64,000 nucleotides of DNA from Hemibagrus wyckioides (GCF_019097595.1 NC_080713.1:13220199-13284198), one strand, 5' to 3'; counted from the stretch's first letter, positions 23,228 to 34,135 are shown. A program made the numbers and translations. Notes: a model not told the origin generated them from the sequence alone.

Positions 23228-25186
23228 TGTAGCGTCTCCAGGTCGGCTCACTTGCTCATGGGGTCCGTTGCATCCTTCTCAAAAACTCAATTAACTATTA
23301 CACAGCTCACAACTGAGCTATCACTACTTATAGTTCATTTCATTTTGACTCAACCGACATGCTGTAACTCATGGGAGCCAGGTTACGGGATGTCTGATGG
23401 CTCTGGATAACCAATGACCCCCCCAACGAGACTGGAGACAAAGGGGGAATCCTGCCTCCATGAATGTTGGAGTTCTGCATCAGTACTGATAGCCCAGCCT
23501 CACACTCCTGGAACTTCCCATCAACTTGTGACCTTAACATGCAAATCACCCTGCACCTAGCAGTTTTACTGCTGTTAAAAGTCAACAAGAATTCCTTAAT
23601 CTAAACGAAATCAATGCCTTGACTGGGGGATGACCAAAGTTCTGACTGAAGACACACACACACACCCACACACATACACACACACCCCCAAAGTGTCTGG
23701 AAACGCTCATCCTGACCCCACACGCACACACATAAGGAGAGTTCCTTGAATCAAGTTTCAATAAAACAATAGTAAAACCCTACCTGACCCATGCCTAACC
23801 CACCTGTATATGTATTCCCCTTTTGCCTTTATATTTTTATGGTTTTATTACCACTCATGATCTGTTGTTCTGTGTTTCCATGAAATAGAACATGTTTTAT
23901 AAGATAAGAATGTATGTTTTAATTGCCTATACCCAGTTTCCTTTCCTCTCATACTGTCTCTTTTGTGTCTACTATCAAAATGATCCGCTTTTACTTTTAT
24001 AAGCAATAGTGTATGCCATATGGTCATTCAAGTACATAATATGAGCCTACAATACTTTAATTGAAACTTTATCCATTCCTGACTTCACCATAAAGTATGC
24101 AAATGAGTGACCGAGCAGAGACAAAGAAACTTTTCCCTCCAAAAGTTTCAGGTATTGGATTGGTCACTCTGAAAAACTGGGCACGACCAAGGGATCAATA
24201 AAAACCCTAAGCACCCATCTATCGTGGCTTTTTTGTCCAGCTTTGGCTTTTTGCTCAGCTTTTTGGTCTGCTCAGCTTGGCTTGGCCCCACGGGGGCCAA
24301 CCCCCTCTCTGCTCTGCGGTGCCCCTGTGCGCCTTTTCTTCCCGGCACGATCTCTTCTATCGTCGCCCGACTCGACTCCAAGCTTTCTTCGGGACAAGAC
24401 TTTCACTTTCTTCTGAGACTTTGCCGGCAGTTTCAGTCGAAGAACTTTGTTTGCACCACCGAAACCTTTTTCGTTCCAGCAGAATCTCTTACTCACTCCG
24501 AGGACTTCGAATCTCCGAACCTCCTTGATCCACTACATCAGGACTCTTATCAATGAACCAATGCAAGTAAAAGTTACTAATTATTTTAGATCCGCAATGC
24601 TAAGCTGAAGCCCCTTTATTAAGGCAAATGCTAATTACCTTGACGATTCTCACACGGTTGTAATCAAAACTCGATCTGAAACTTGCCATATTTGATCTCT
24701 TCTCTAGTTTCCTTATCTCCTTCAAACTCTCTCTCTCTCTCTCTCGTTCTGGTTTCCTCAGTATTCCCTTCCTTACTCTCTATCTCTCTTTACCTTCTTA
24801 TTCTCTTTCTATATGCCTTATTCTGTCTTTTATGTTATGTGTGTCATAGTTAGTATGTGTTGTGTGTTTCTGTTTTATTAAATGCATTTTATTCACGAGT
24901 GATTGTCTCTGTGCTTTGCTCACAATTTCGGGGTCCCTGAACATTGCTATGTGCTAAATTACAGCTAGTACTTTATAAAGTAGTTATTCTTTCTTTGCCA
25001 GGAAGATAACTTTCCCTGGAATTAATACATAATTATACTGTCTGTTCAGTGGATGAACAAATCAAATAATTGTGTTATTGATTGTCTGACAGTTAGTTCT
25101 AAGAACCCCCATTTGAATATTTATAATTAATTATAACCAGTTATAATTACACTTAAATATTTAAATTTTGAGCTAAATTCGCTACA
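23228..25186 (+). mobile_element. Solo LTR (about 1.96 kb) of an endogenous retrovirus or LTR retrotransposon
   Basis: The ends are perfect inverted heptamers: TGTAGCG at 23228 and CGCTACA at 25180-25186. A 4-bp direct repeat CAAG flanks them (23224-23227 and 25187-25190). Inside, a TATA-like AATAAAAA lies at about 24196, a pyrimidine-rich R/U5-type stretch with (CT)n at 24720-24745 follows, and ATTAAA at about 24878 could be the poly(A) signal, upstream of the TTTCGGGGTCCC block. No gag, pol or env is adjacent and no second LTR was found, so it is read as a solo LTR left by recombination. Open frames 24148-24556 are within the LTR and are not taken as genes. The plus orientation is inferred from the TATA-polyA order. 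Confidence 0.75.
23641..23690. repeat. Interrupted (CA)n inside the solo LTR
   Basis: ACACACAC runs broken by C and T, about 50 bp, in the 5' part of the LTR. Confidence 0.9.
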
Positions 25187-25199
25187 CAAGTTTGGCTAC

Positions 25200-25608
25200 A
25201 TTGCTACATTGTGCTTGGACCTGTAACATCAAAACATGAATGAGAGCCTTTCCTGGAATACTAATTAATCATGTAACACGCTGCTTGTTTCTCATGGACA
25301 TAAATGCGAAGTATCGTTCCCACATGACGTACTGAGTGATCCATGATTTTTGCTGTTATTGTGTATGATTCCTGCCAGTTTATTACTACTGATTCTTGCC
25401 TTGTCTCTGATAGTGTTTTTGTGTATGACCCTGCCTGCTTTTATGCCTACTCGCTTCGTTTGCGCTTTTGGTTTTGTTTTCCCGCATCAGTGGTTTTTCC
25501 AGTTTTGACTTGCGCTTGTTTTCTGACTAAGATTTTGACTGTGTGTTTATTAATAAATAATCCGCGAATGGATTCTACTCCTGCAGCCTCTGGCTCCTCC
25601 TCACAGGA
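25200..25608 (+). mobile_element. Probable solo LTR of a Ty3/gypsy-type element
   Basis: From 25330 to 25608 the sequence ('gtgtatgattcctgcc', 'tattaataaataatccgcg', then ATGGATTCTAC...CTCACAG) parallels the end of the gypsy LTRs at 40457-40590 and 42058-42200 read on the minus strand. The 5' boundary is uncertain. No internal gypsy coding follows; a short MDSTPAASGSSSQD-type leader is the LTR-proximal end only. Confidence 0.5.
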
Positions 25609-25934
25609 CCCTTCTTATTACTTATTATTGGCTATATTGTTAAAAATATATATTTTATCTATAAATTGCAGAGCAACTAGAATGATTAAAATACTTTGGT
25701 GGACAGTCGAGGCTATCAAAAAACAACATTTGCAACAAATTAAACCGCATTGTTTCATTTACCTTCTATGGGTAATTATAAATGTGTTCTTATGTCTTTG
25801 ATGACTTTACAATATTTTTTCTTAAACTTCACTTGTTTATATATAACGTAAGGTTTTATTCTTTGCTGAAACATTTAAGACTTTAAAGTTCACCCTGCAT
25901 CAAAACCAATGGGAGATTTTCTTTTATTTATATA

Positions 25935-26202
25935 CACTACCAGTCAAAAGTTTGGACACACCTTTTAATTCAATGGGTTAGGGTTACCAGCCTCAGAACT
26001 CACCAATTAACAGCACCTCAGATTAGAGCCGTTATGACGACTTTACAGAGCATCAGTAGCAGACATATCTCAATATCAACTGTTCAAATGAGATTATTGT
26101 GTATTTCAGTTGCCTTCAGCAATGTTTTACAATGTAGAAAGAAATAAACATCAGGAAAGATCATGGAATTAGAAGATGTGACCAAACCTTTGACTGGTAG
26201 TG
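25935..26202. mobile_element. 268-bp Tc1/mariner MITE
   Basis: TA flanks (25933-25934, 26203-26204). Terminal inverted repeats CACTACCAGTCAAAAGTTTG and the reverse complement CACTACCAGTCAAAGGTTTG, with two mismatches over about 26 bp. No transposase remains inside. These ends belong to a widespread fish Tc1-type family; this copy is a short non-autonomous derivative. It lies inside the ZMYM1-like relic. Confidence 0.9.
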
Positions 26203-26544
26203 TATATTTATATTATAATATAGATGTCTTTAAGTCAAGGATCTACTCTTTGCTAGAATATTTAAGCAAAAAAAATGATAAATGAGAAGACATTCACAAG
26301 TACCCATAGATTGAAAATAAAAATAATACAGTTTAACTTGTTGCTGGTATTTATTTTCTTTTTGATAGCTTTTCTATGAAATACTGCAGAGTAACAGGGA
26401 CTGCAATAATAACTAACCTCTGCTGCAATCTGTTCATGGACCTCTGGACTGAGCGACCGTCACCTCTTCCATTGAGAACCATGATCTTCACTGCTTTGGT
26501 CAACCAGGAAATGGAGAGACTTTCTGCAAAGGAGTAAGAAAATA

Positions 26545-27791
26545 CACTACTCACAAAAAGTTAAGGATATTCGGCTTTCGGGTGACATTTCAGGATGCAC
26601 CTAAAATGCACTATAACCTTTACAGGTGAACTTAATTTGAATTTCTCTACACTCCACTGAGCTTAGAGTGTCAGAGTGTCATCAGCAGGTTGTGACAGAG
26701 ATACAGAGAGACTGGAAGAGTCACAGAATGGCATAGAAGTGGACGTCCTTTGGCCACATCCCACGTTGATGACTGCTTCATTGTGAACAGTGCCCTGTGG
26801 AACAGGATGATGAATGCCACTCAACTCCAGGCACATTTAAGGGAGGTGAGAGGAACCCAAGTGTCATGTCAGACCATTCAAAACTGTTTACATCAGCTGG
26901 TCTGCATGCTAGACGACCTGCAAGGGTACCTGACTACACCACCAGGCACAGGCGTCATCATCTTGCATGGCCAGGGAGTATTTACGCTGGACGAGGGACC
27001 AGTGGGCCTCAGTGCTGTTCTCTGATGAATGTCGATTCACGTTGAGCAGAAATGATGGCCGCCAATGATGTTGGAGATGTCAAGGAGAGAGCTGTGCATC
27101 AGCCACTGTTGTCACCAGATGAGCCTTTGGTGGTGGTGGTGTTACAGTCTGGGCAGGTGTGTCTACTCAATACAGAACTGCCCTACATCTTGTGAATGGT
27201 ACAGTGACAAGCCAATACTAATAACATCATTAATCCAGTCATTGTGCCCCTGCATGAACAACACAGGCCTAATTTCATCATCATGGATAACAATGCTCCA
27301 GCTCATCAATGTCGCATCATTAGGGAATGGCTGCTGGAGCCTGGGGTACCTCAAATGGAGTGGCCTGCACTTTCTATAGACCTGAATCCCATAGAAAAAC
27401 TATGGGATCAGCTGAGTCGCCATGTAGAGGCTCGTAACCCTGCACCCCAGAACCTCAATGACCTGAGGGCCACCCTTCAAGAAGAGTGGAATGCCATGCC
27501 TCAGCAGACAATAAGTCGACTCGTGAACAGCATGAGATGTCGTTGTTAAGTGTAATTGATGGTCAAGGGCACATGACAAATTATTGAGACATTGACATTT
27601 TTTGTTGTGGTATACCCCCCACTGTTGTTGGCTTTTGTTTCAATAAATTGTTTGAGATGAGGAAATCACCATTGCATGCTTCTACTTAAATGCCCTACTT
27701 TCATAATATAATATCACTGTAGCATGAACTTTTTACATTTTCCATTAATTTCACTCAAAAGCCAAATATCCTTAACTTTTTGTGAGTAGTG
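26545..27791 (+). mobile_element. Tc1-like transposon, both ends present, transposase broken
   Basis: 1,247 bp with TA on both sides (26543-26544, 27792-27793). Terminal inverted repeats CACTACTCACAAAAAGTTAAG, near-perfect over about 40 bp. The transposase is on the plus strand: HFKVDDCF-type remnant near 26760, then AHLREVRGTQVSCQTIQN, the first-Asp region (SDECRFTLSRNDGRQ, split) near 27020-27070, and 27244-27549 with HRPNFIIMDNNAPAHQCR (second Asp) and SIDLNPIEKLWDQLSRHV (third Glu). At least two frameshifts. It sits in an intron of the ZMYM1-like relic and leaves that intron's splice sites intact. Confidence 0.9.
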
Positions 27792-28710
27792 TATATGATT
27801 CTTAACAACAACAACAACAAATACAAAAGGAGGAATACAGCTGCTACCTGATCTTTGGCACATCTTGCTGGAACTGCTGGATGCTCATCTTAATGTTGAC
27901 TGAATCTATGTTCTTCTTCTGGAGTTTGGCATACAGGAGGTGCACATGTATCATGATGTTATAGAAAAGTTGCAGAAAAAAGCACGGCAAAGGCTCTTGC
28001 CTCTCTGCTGGTAACAGGGTCAATGTCACCGGAGTCCCGTATAGTTTCAAAAAAGCGGATAAGGTCCTATCTGTGCTCAAACAATGTATTAATCGCACAC
28101 TGTTCCACATAACACTGCTTGATGTTGGTAGTCTACAGGCAACTACTTTATAAAGAACATGTGTGCGCTTGGGTGATCTAAAAAAAACTGGCAAATCCTC
28201 CAGGTCAGCAAAAAAAATTCTCACTTTGGGTATGTGAGAAGTGGCCTGTTGCATTATTAGATTACTCTTCTGATCCTCTGCAAGAATGACAGCAAGATGC
28301 TCTTTTAGTGCTGTAGCAATGGAATCAGCTGTAGTTGAATGCAGAGAAATAAATGTAAAAAAAACCTCTCCTGTACGTTGCTTTTCTGTGCTTCTTGGAT
28401 TATGTGTTCCCTTACAACAGACAACATACAGTCCAACAGCTCATTCTGCACAGCTTTAGATGTTCCCTTAAACACAGTAGCATTCTTGAGGTGGTGTTTC
28501 AAAACTCCATCAAGGGCAGCAACAAAATCAACCAAGCCCCAGAAAATCCAAGCATTATCATAACTCTCGCTCTCATCGTTGCCACGCAAAGCCAGCTGAA
28601 ATGACCACAAATTTTCATTGATTCGCTACGTTAACAACAAAAGTGGGAAGGTCTGGGGTGCAAGGAAAATTTGAAACAAGCCACTTAGAGCTCAGCCTCA
28701 AGTCACATGC

Positions 28711-28790
28711 TTCTCCAAAGTTTACGGACCCACATACACACTTGTTTGTCCAGTGGCCCACACACACACACATACACACACACAAATGAG
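28711..28790. repeat. Short (CA)n-rich tract
   Basis: Interrupted CACA runs, the longest at about 28760-28784. Low complexity; the Cys/Val-rich minus-strand frame across it is an artefact. Confidence 0.7.
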
Positions 28791-28872
28791 CAAAATACAG
28801 TTTTGATTGTAATGATAATATGACTAAAGGTGGAATAGTACGACTAAATGATTTTATTTCGTTATTAAAATA

Positions 28873-30120
28873 CACTATATTGCCAAAAGTATTCGCTCAC
28901 CTGCCTTGACTCACATATGAACTTAAGTGACATCCCATTCCTAATCCATAGGGTTCAATATGACGTTGGTCCACCCTTTGCAGCTATAACAGCTTCAACT
29001 CTTCTGGGAAGGCTGTCCACAAGGTTTAGGAGTGTGGTTATGGGAATTTTTGACCATTCTTCCAGAAGCGCATTTGTGAGGTCACACACTGATGTTGGAC
29101 GAGAAGGCCTGGCTCTCAGTCTCCGCTCTAATTCATCCCAAAGGTGTTCTATCGGGTTGAGGTCAGGACTCTGTGCAGGCCAGTTAAGTTCATCCACACC
29201 AGACTCTGTCATCCATGTCTTTATGGACCTTGCTTTGTGCACTGGTGCATAGTCATGTAAGAAGAGGAAGGGGCCAGCTCCAAACTGTTCCCACAAAGTT
29301 GGGAGCATGGAATTGTCCAAAATGTCTTGGTATGCTGAAGCATTCAGAGTTCCTTTCACTGGAACTAAGGGGCCAAGCCCAGCTCCTGAAAAACAACCCC
29401 ACACCATAACCCCCCCTCCACCAAACTTTACACTTGGCACAATGCAGTCAGACAAGTACCATTCTCCTGGCAACCGCCAAACCCAGACTCGTCCATCAGA
29501 TTGCCAGATGGAGAAGCGCGATTCGTCACTCCAGAGAACGCGTCTCCACTGCTCTAGAGTCCAGTGGCGGCGTGCTTTACACCACTGCATCCGACGCTTT
29601 GCATTGCACTTGGTGATGTATGGCTTGGATGCAGCTGCTCAGCCATGGAAACCCATTCCATGAAGCTCTCTGCGCACTGTTCTTGAGCTAATCTGAAGGC
29701 CACATGAAGTTTGGAGGTCTGTAGCGATTGACTCTGCAGAAAGTTGGCGACCTCTTCGCACTATGCGCCTCAGCATCCGCTGACCCCGCTCTGTCAGTTT
29801 ACATGGCCTACCACTTCGTGGCTGAGTTGCTGTCGTTCCCAAACACTTCCACATTCTTATAATACAGCTGACAGTTGACTGTGGAATATTTAGGAGGGAG
29901 GAAATTTCCCGACTGGATTTGTTGCACAGGTGGCATCCTATCACAGTTCCACGCTGGAATTCACTGAGCTCCTGAGAGCAACCCATTCTTTCACAAATGT
30001 TTGTAAAAACAGTCTGCATGCCTAGGTGCTTGATTTTATACACCTGTGGCCATGGAAGTGATTGGAACACCTGATTCTGATTATTTGGATGGGTGAGCGA
30101 ATACTTTTGGCAATATAGTG
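28873..30120 (-). mobile_element. Tc1-like transposon, nearly intact
   Basis: 1,248 bp flanked by TA (28871-28872, 30121-30122). Terminal inverted repeats CACTATATTGCCAAAAGTAT and TCGCTCACC are essentially perfect over about 30 bp. It carries a single transposase gene on the minus strand whose only obvious lesion is one nonsense codon. The same family occurs, rearranged, at 62193-63506. This is the best-preserved mobile element in the window. Confidence 0.95.
28955..29986 (-). pseudogene. Tc1-family transposase, 344 codons, one internal stop
   Basis: From ATG 29986 (MGCSQELSEFQRGTVIG) to the stop at 28955 there are 344 codons, the size usual for Tc1 transposases (about 340-345). The N-terminal paired HTH region is present (SREISSLLNIPQSTVSCI, RSGRPCKLTERGQRML). 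The DDE residues are all there: [22 protein letters not shown] and [12 protein letters not shown]. The sole break is TGA at 29639-29641 (codon 116, GFHG stop AAASK), expected CGA for Arg, which fits a CpG transition. The second-motif Asn of HDNAP is Tyr here, a non-catalytic position. The protein would bind the inverted repeats, excise the element and insert it at TA. A start further upstream (30070) is possible but lies in the family's 5' UTR. Confidence 0.9.
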
Positions 30121-30169
30121 TATATAATTATTGTTAACATGTTAAAGTAGCATTCTTCTCTGGCTAACT

Positions 30170-30620
30170 TTAAGGGGGTGGCACCCCAGTGCCCCCTTTT
30201 GACCAGCCACCACTGCTACCCAGTCAGTACTGTGCTGGATTTTCTGCAGTATTTGCTTTCTCTGGTCCTGTCCTACTCTACCTTAAAAGTGTACGTGGCC
30301 ACCATTGCTGCGTACCACAAACCTGTCCTCTGAGCCTTCTTGGGAAGGCACTGTCTGGTCTATAGTCATCTTGCAGGCCTTCTGTCTTCCTCCCCATGAG
30401 TCAGCAGAACAGGAGGGGCTACATTGCTTTGCCCAGTAAGGTCCCTGAGAACTTATGTCTACTGCTCCAGCTTGTGGCATAAGTGGTCCTCCCTACTTGT
30501 CTGCTTTGAAGCCGGAATAAGGGCAATGTGGTCTCCAAGCAGCACCTGGTGCACTGGGTAGTAGAGGCCATTACCCAGGCCTATGAGGTGTGCAGTATTG
30601 CTATTAGAAAGCTTTTCTGA
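30170..30620 (+). pseudogene. DIRS-type tyrosine recombinase fragment
   Basis: Plus-strand frames: VLDFLQYLLSL, SYSTLKVYVATIAAYH (core-binding domain), then after a deletion CPVRSLRTYVYCSSLW, LLVCFEAG and SKQHLVHWVVEAITQAYE (entry to the catalytic domain). This is the recombinase that DIRS elements use instead of an integrase. The catalytic Arg-His-Arg-Tyr set is not preserved in this fragment. Several stops. A related, longer fragment is at 33225-33900. Confidence 0.65.
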
Positions 30621-31370
30621 GAATTAATATACCCTATAAATACAACTGTAAACAACTGATGACGCTGTGGATACCAATCACTGACCTTTAAGTTGAACAA
30701 ATATGATAAACAGCACTGTGTCTAAGTAAGCTCTGCCTTATTATTACAAGTGTTAGTATCATTTATTAATTTTATTCATTACTAATAATACCATTCACTA
30801 TTTTTATATAGTAAATATGATATTATGGCATTTTCCCTGCTTGTCTTAGTAATTACCCACCAATAGAATGGTTCTTCTTTTATACAGAGCCACCTTACGG
30901 GCCTACATAAGCATCATATCTCTTCAGCTTCTCATCACTCTATGATGTCTGTTTGTTTGCATAGTGTATATGCATTTTACTTCTCATTTTTACTTCTGGT
31001 TGTTTTGCATTGTTATGCATCTCATCTTCTTGTTGTCATATCTGTGTACATCTTCTTACATCATACATCATACATTATCATACATCTTCTTGTTGTCATA
31101 TCTGCGGGCTGTTATGGCTTTTTTCTTTCCTATGCCCAAGGCTCCTGCGCACTCTGTTCCTAACTCCCTATCTATTTAGGGAGGACATACACACAGGCTG
31201 TGTTGACCTACCTTGCTGACTTACTTTACTTTCTTGAAGTTGCTAGAAACATGGATGTTAGACATGGTCATTATATATACTACTTTAAGCTACTTCTTGT
31301 CATATGGTTAACTTTTGCCATAACTGAATTATATTGCTTAAGCACAGATTAAGATAAATGGGATTAATAT
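30621..31370. other. Non-coding stretch
   Basis: AT-rich. A 'catcttcttgttgtcatatctg' block occurs at about 31021 and again at 31083, so there is a local 62-bp-spaced duplication. No gene seen; overlapping plus-strand frames at 30942-31219 come from this low-complexity block. Confidence 0.4.
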
Positions 31371-31371
31371 A

Positions 31372-32723
31372 TACTACTCACAAAAAGTTAAGGATATTTG
31401 GCTTTTGGGTGAAATTTATGGAAAATGTAAAAAGTTCACACTACAGTGATATTATATCATGAAAGTAGGGCATTTAAGTATAAGCATGCAATGGTGCATT
31501 CATCATCTCAAACAATTTATTGAAACAAAAGCCAACAACAGTGGTGGGTATACCACAACAAAAAATGTCAATGTCTCAATAATTTGTCATGTGCCCTTGA
31601 CCATCAATTACAGCTTGACAATGACGTCTCATGCTGTTCACGAGTCGACTTATTGTCTGCTGAGGCATGGCATTCCACTCTTCTTGAAGGGCGGCCCTCA
31701 GGTCATTGAGGTTCTGGGGTGCAGGGTTACGAGCCTCTACACGGCGACTCACCTGATCCCATAGGTTTTCTATGGGTTTCAGGTCTGGAGAAAGTGCAGG
31801 CCACTCCATTTGAGGTACCCCAGCTTCCAGCAGCCATTCCCCAATGATGCAACCTCGATGAGCTGGAGCATTGTCATCCATGAAGATGAAATTAGACCTG
31901 TGTTGCAGGGGCACAATGACTGGATTAATGATGTTATTCAGGTAGTATTGACTTGTCACTGTACCATTCACAAGATGTAGGGCAGTTCTGTATTGAGTAG
32001 ACACACCTGCCCAGACTGTAACACCACCACCACCAAAGGCTCATCTGATGACAACAGTCACTGATGCATAGCACTCTCCTTGACTTCTCCAAAATCGTTG
32101 GCGGCCATAATTTCTGCTCAACGTGAATCGACTTTCATCAGAGAACAGCACACTGGTCCCTCACCCAGCATAAATGCTCCCTGGCCCATGCAAGACGATG
32201 ATGCCTGTTGCAGATCGTCTAGCATGCAGACCACACTGATGTAACGGTTTTGAATGGTCTGACGTGACACTTGGGTGCCTCTCATCTCTCTTGTGCCTGG
32301 AGTTGAGTGGCATTCATCTGTGACACTCTAAGCTCAGTGGCCACTTCCCTCTAAGACCATCGTGTTTGAAGCCTCGCAATGGCGAGGTACTGTTGATCAA
32401 TTGTTAGGTGTCGTCTTGGTCTCATGATGTCAAAATGTGAACAGCATGATGAAGAGGACTGTTTAAATACCAATTCTAATTGAACCAGAAAATTTATTGG
32501 TTGATTCATGGATCAAACACCAGTTGTGAATTTTGCCATTAAGCACCTTGTTAGAGAACAGCAAGTTATGCAAAAAGTACTGAAACACTGAACAGTTGGA
32601 CGTGTGCATTCAAAAGTGTAGAGAAGATCAAATTAAGTTCACCTGTAAAGGTTATAGTGCATTTTAGGTGCATCCTGAAATTTCACCCGAAAGCCGAATA
32701 TCCTTAACTTTTTGTGAGTATTG
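31372..32723 (-). mobile_element. Tc1-like transposon, second full-length copy of the CACTACTC family
   Basis: About 1,352 bp, TA flanks (31370-31371, 32724-32725). Same terminal repeats as 26545-27791, with one change at the left tip. Transposase on the minus strand. The N-terminal HTH part is near 32425-32330 (RPRRHLTIDQQYLAIARLQ, EVATELSV) and is broken. The C-terminal part is open at 31576-32004: NPVIVPLQHRSNFIFMDDNA (second Asp), PAHRGCIIGEWLLE, LSPDLKPIENLWDQV (third Glu) and the family C-terminus QAVIDGQGHMTNY. The first-Asp region (32040-32160) has frameshifts. Inactive. Confidence 0.9.
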
Positions 32724-32729
32724 TATGTA

Positions 32730-33110
32730 AATCAAAATAAGTAGAGATTAAAATTAAAATTAACTCTGGATTAGGGATTAAAATAGTCTTCGATTGGATT
32801 TACCTTAACTGAGTAAATTTAAGGATTAAACATCAACTTTTGAATTAATGATTAAAGTTGATTGGAATTAGATTTATGAAAATAAGTACATTTTTCAGAA
32901 AAATTCCAACAGTGTGTTTGTCTGTGTATTTAACATGTGGATACCGGTGCTACATTTCTGTGACTTTGTGCTGCTGTTGCCTACCTTCACTTTGTACTTT
33001 GTTGTGTGCTCATTAAAGGTTTGGGTCCAAATGTACTGTTTCTGGCACACACACAATATATATATATATATGTACAATATATATACTTGATAATTGTGTT
33101 GGAACTATGT
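32730..33110. other. TTAATC-rich repeat and short (AT)n
   Basis: 32745-32915 is a 'gattaaa' rich block that matches the reverse complement of 56645-56975, including 'aatttaaggattaaacatc' and the end 'tttttcagaaaaatt'. The (AT)n at 33054-33085 is simple sequence. 'tcattaaaggtttgggtcc' at 33012 may be an LTR-type poly(A) region, which I could not confirm. Confidence 0.45.
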
Positions 33111-33224
33111 ATAGGCTTGCAGTCATAGGTGAAGAGAGAGTAGGGGAAGGGACTCAACACTTAACTCTGGTTTCCCAACCAAGGATGTAGAGACTATGTT
33201 GAACTTTTTCATCTGGTGTAATTG

Positions 33225-33910
33225 CATCTCCCCTCCTGGGTCCTCTCAGTGGTCCTGGAGGGGCTACTCTAAGCCTCCTTTCAGTCAATGGAGTCAGCCT
33301 CTGGGGCGTTTCTGACCTTGGCCTCCCTAAGAATAGTAGGAGTTCTGCTATAGTACCTGCCTATAGTCTACTCCTAACATGGTCAAAGCTGCCCTGCAAC
33401 TACGGTTGTGATACATTCCTGAAAAAAAACTATTACAGTCGGTTGTCTTGTCTTTCTGCAGGCCTTCTGCTCTCTGCCCCCATGAGTCAGCAGAGCAGAC
33501 TGCATCTACTGTGCCCAGTTGCTCAAGCATGTGATGTAAGTCCTCTTCCTTTTTTGTCTGCTTGGCAGCCACAACAAAAGCAATCCAGTTTACAAGCACC
33601 ACCTTGTGCTTAACAGTGGTGGCTATTTCCTAGGCCTATGAGGCATGCTGTGTGGCCTTGCCTCTTGTGATTAGGATTCACTCCACTTTATGTGTTGCCT
33701 TGTCCAGCACTTTGGCTAGGAGTGTTTCCCTCCAGAATATTTTTGCTGCAGCATGGTGGTCCTCTCTGTCCACCCTCATCTCCCGTGATGCACCATCAAG
33801 TTCCCTCGAAAGGGAAGTACACCACGTATGTAACCCAGTTCCCCGAGAAGGGAACGAGGTGTTGCATCACTTGTCACATTCTGGACATCCACTCGTGCTT
33901 CCTTCAGACA
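33225..33910 (+). pseudogene. DIRS-type tyrosine recombinase fragment and element end
   Basis: Plus-strand frames: LSVVLEGLL, SMESASGAFLTLAS, then LFVCLAATTKAI and AYEACCVALPLVIRIHSTLC, followed by ARSVSLQNIFAAAWWSSLSTLI, the region that carries the second Arg box and the segment before the catalytic Tyr in DIRS recombinases. The end has CCCTCGAAAGGGAAG and TTCCCCGAGAAGGGAAC, paired inverted motifs typical of DIRS termini. Stops and frameshifts throughout. It shares a 'ctttctgcaggccttctg' block with 30170-30620. Confidence 0.65.
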
Positions 33911-34135
33911 AGTAGAAGCTGGAGTAATGTGACATATATGCTCTTTTATAGTCTTGCTCTGGTTACGTCAAGGTTGTTTTTGTAAGACTGTAGTAGGTGG
34001 AAATTGTATTTGCAGTTTCAGAGCTGAGCTATTTCCCATTCTACTGGTATGATGCATGTGTATATGCCTTCAAGCTTCTGCTTAGGAAAGGATTTATTAT
34101 TTCTGCCCTGGCAGCCCTATGTCCTACATGCAAGT
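33911..34135. other. Short unassigned stretch
   Basis: Sequence between the DIRS end and the LINE fragment. Nothing recognisable. Confidence 0.35.

Larger units (their letters stand above)
22450..28610 (-). pseudogene. ZMYM1-like / hAT-transposase-derived gene relic, interrupted by insertions
   Basis: Minus-strand blocks in order. At 28610-28350: QLALRGNDES, DFVAALDGVLKHHL and VFKGTSKAVQNELLDCMLSVV. At 28350-28255, in a shifted frame after a poly(T) run: FTFISLHSTTADSIATALKE and HLAVILAEDQKSN. At 28254-27844: IMQQATSHIPKVRIFFADL to SIQQFQQDVPKIR, then a donor GTAGCAG. An intron holding a Tc1 element follows. An exon at about 26525-26436 (acceptor TTTGCAG, donor GTTAGT) comes next. The hAT C-terminal dimerisation domain is at about 22700-22460: LLKILITTPMTTAEAERCF, RIKTFLRNNMTQKRLNTLAM. 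Two in-frame deletions remove segments before ERFF and before IMQQAT, the latter containing the second catalytic-Asp region. ZMYM1-like proteins are domesticated hAT relatives, so this may be a transposon or a host-derived copy. Stop codon in the dimerisation domain (RCF then TAA). Non-functional. Confidence 0.7.

Noticed and set aside
24148..24556. Several frames of 74-110 residues on both strands
   Set aside because: All lie inside the solo LTR and overlap each other; no domain and no splice support.
30942..31219. Three overlapping hydrophobic frames resembling a membrane protein
   Set aside because: Three frames of the same low-complexity duplicated block; no conserved start or splice sites.
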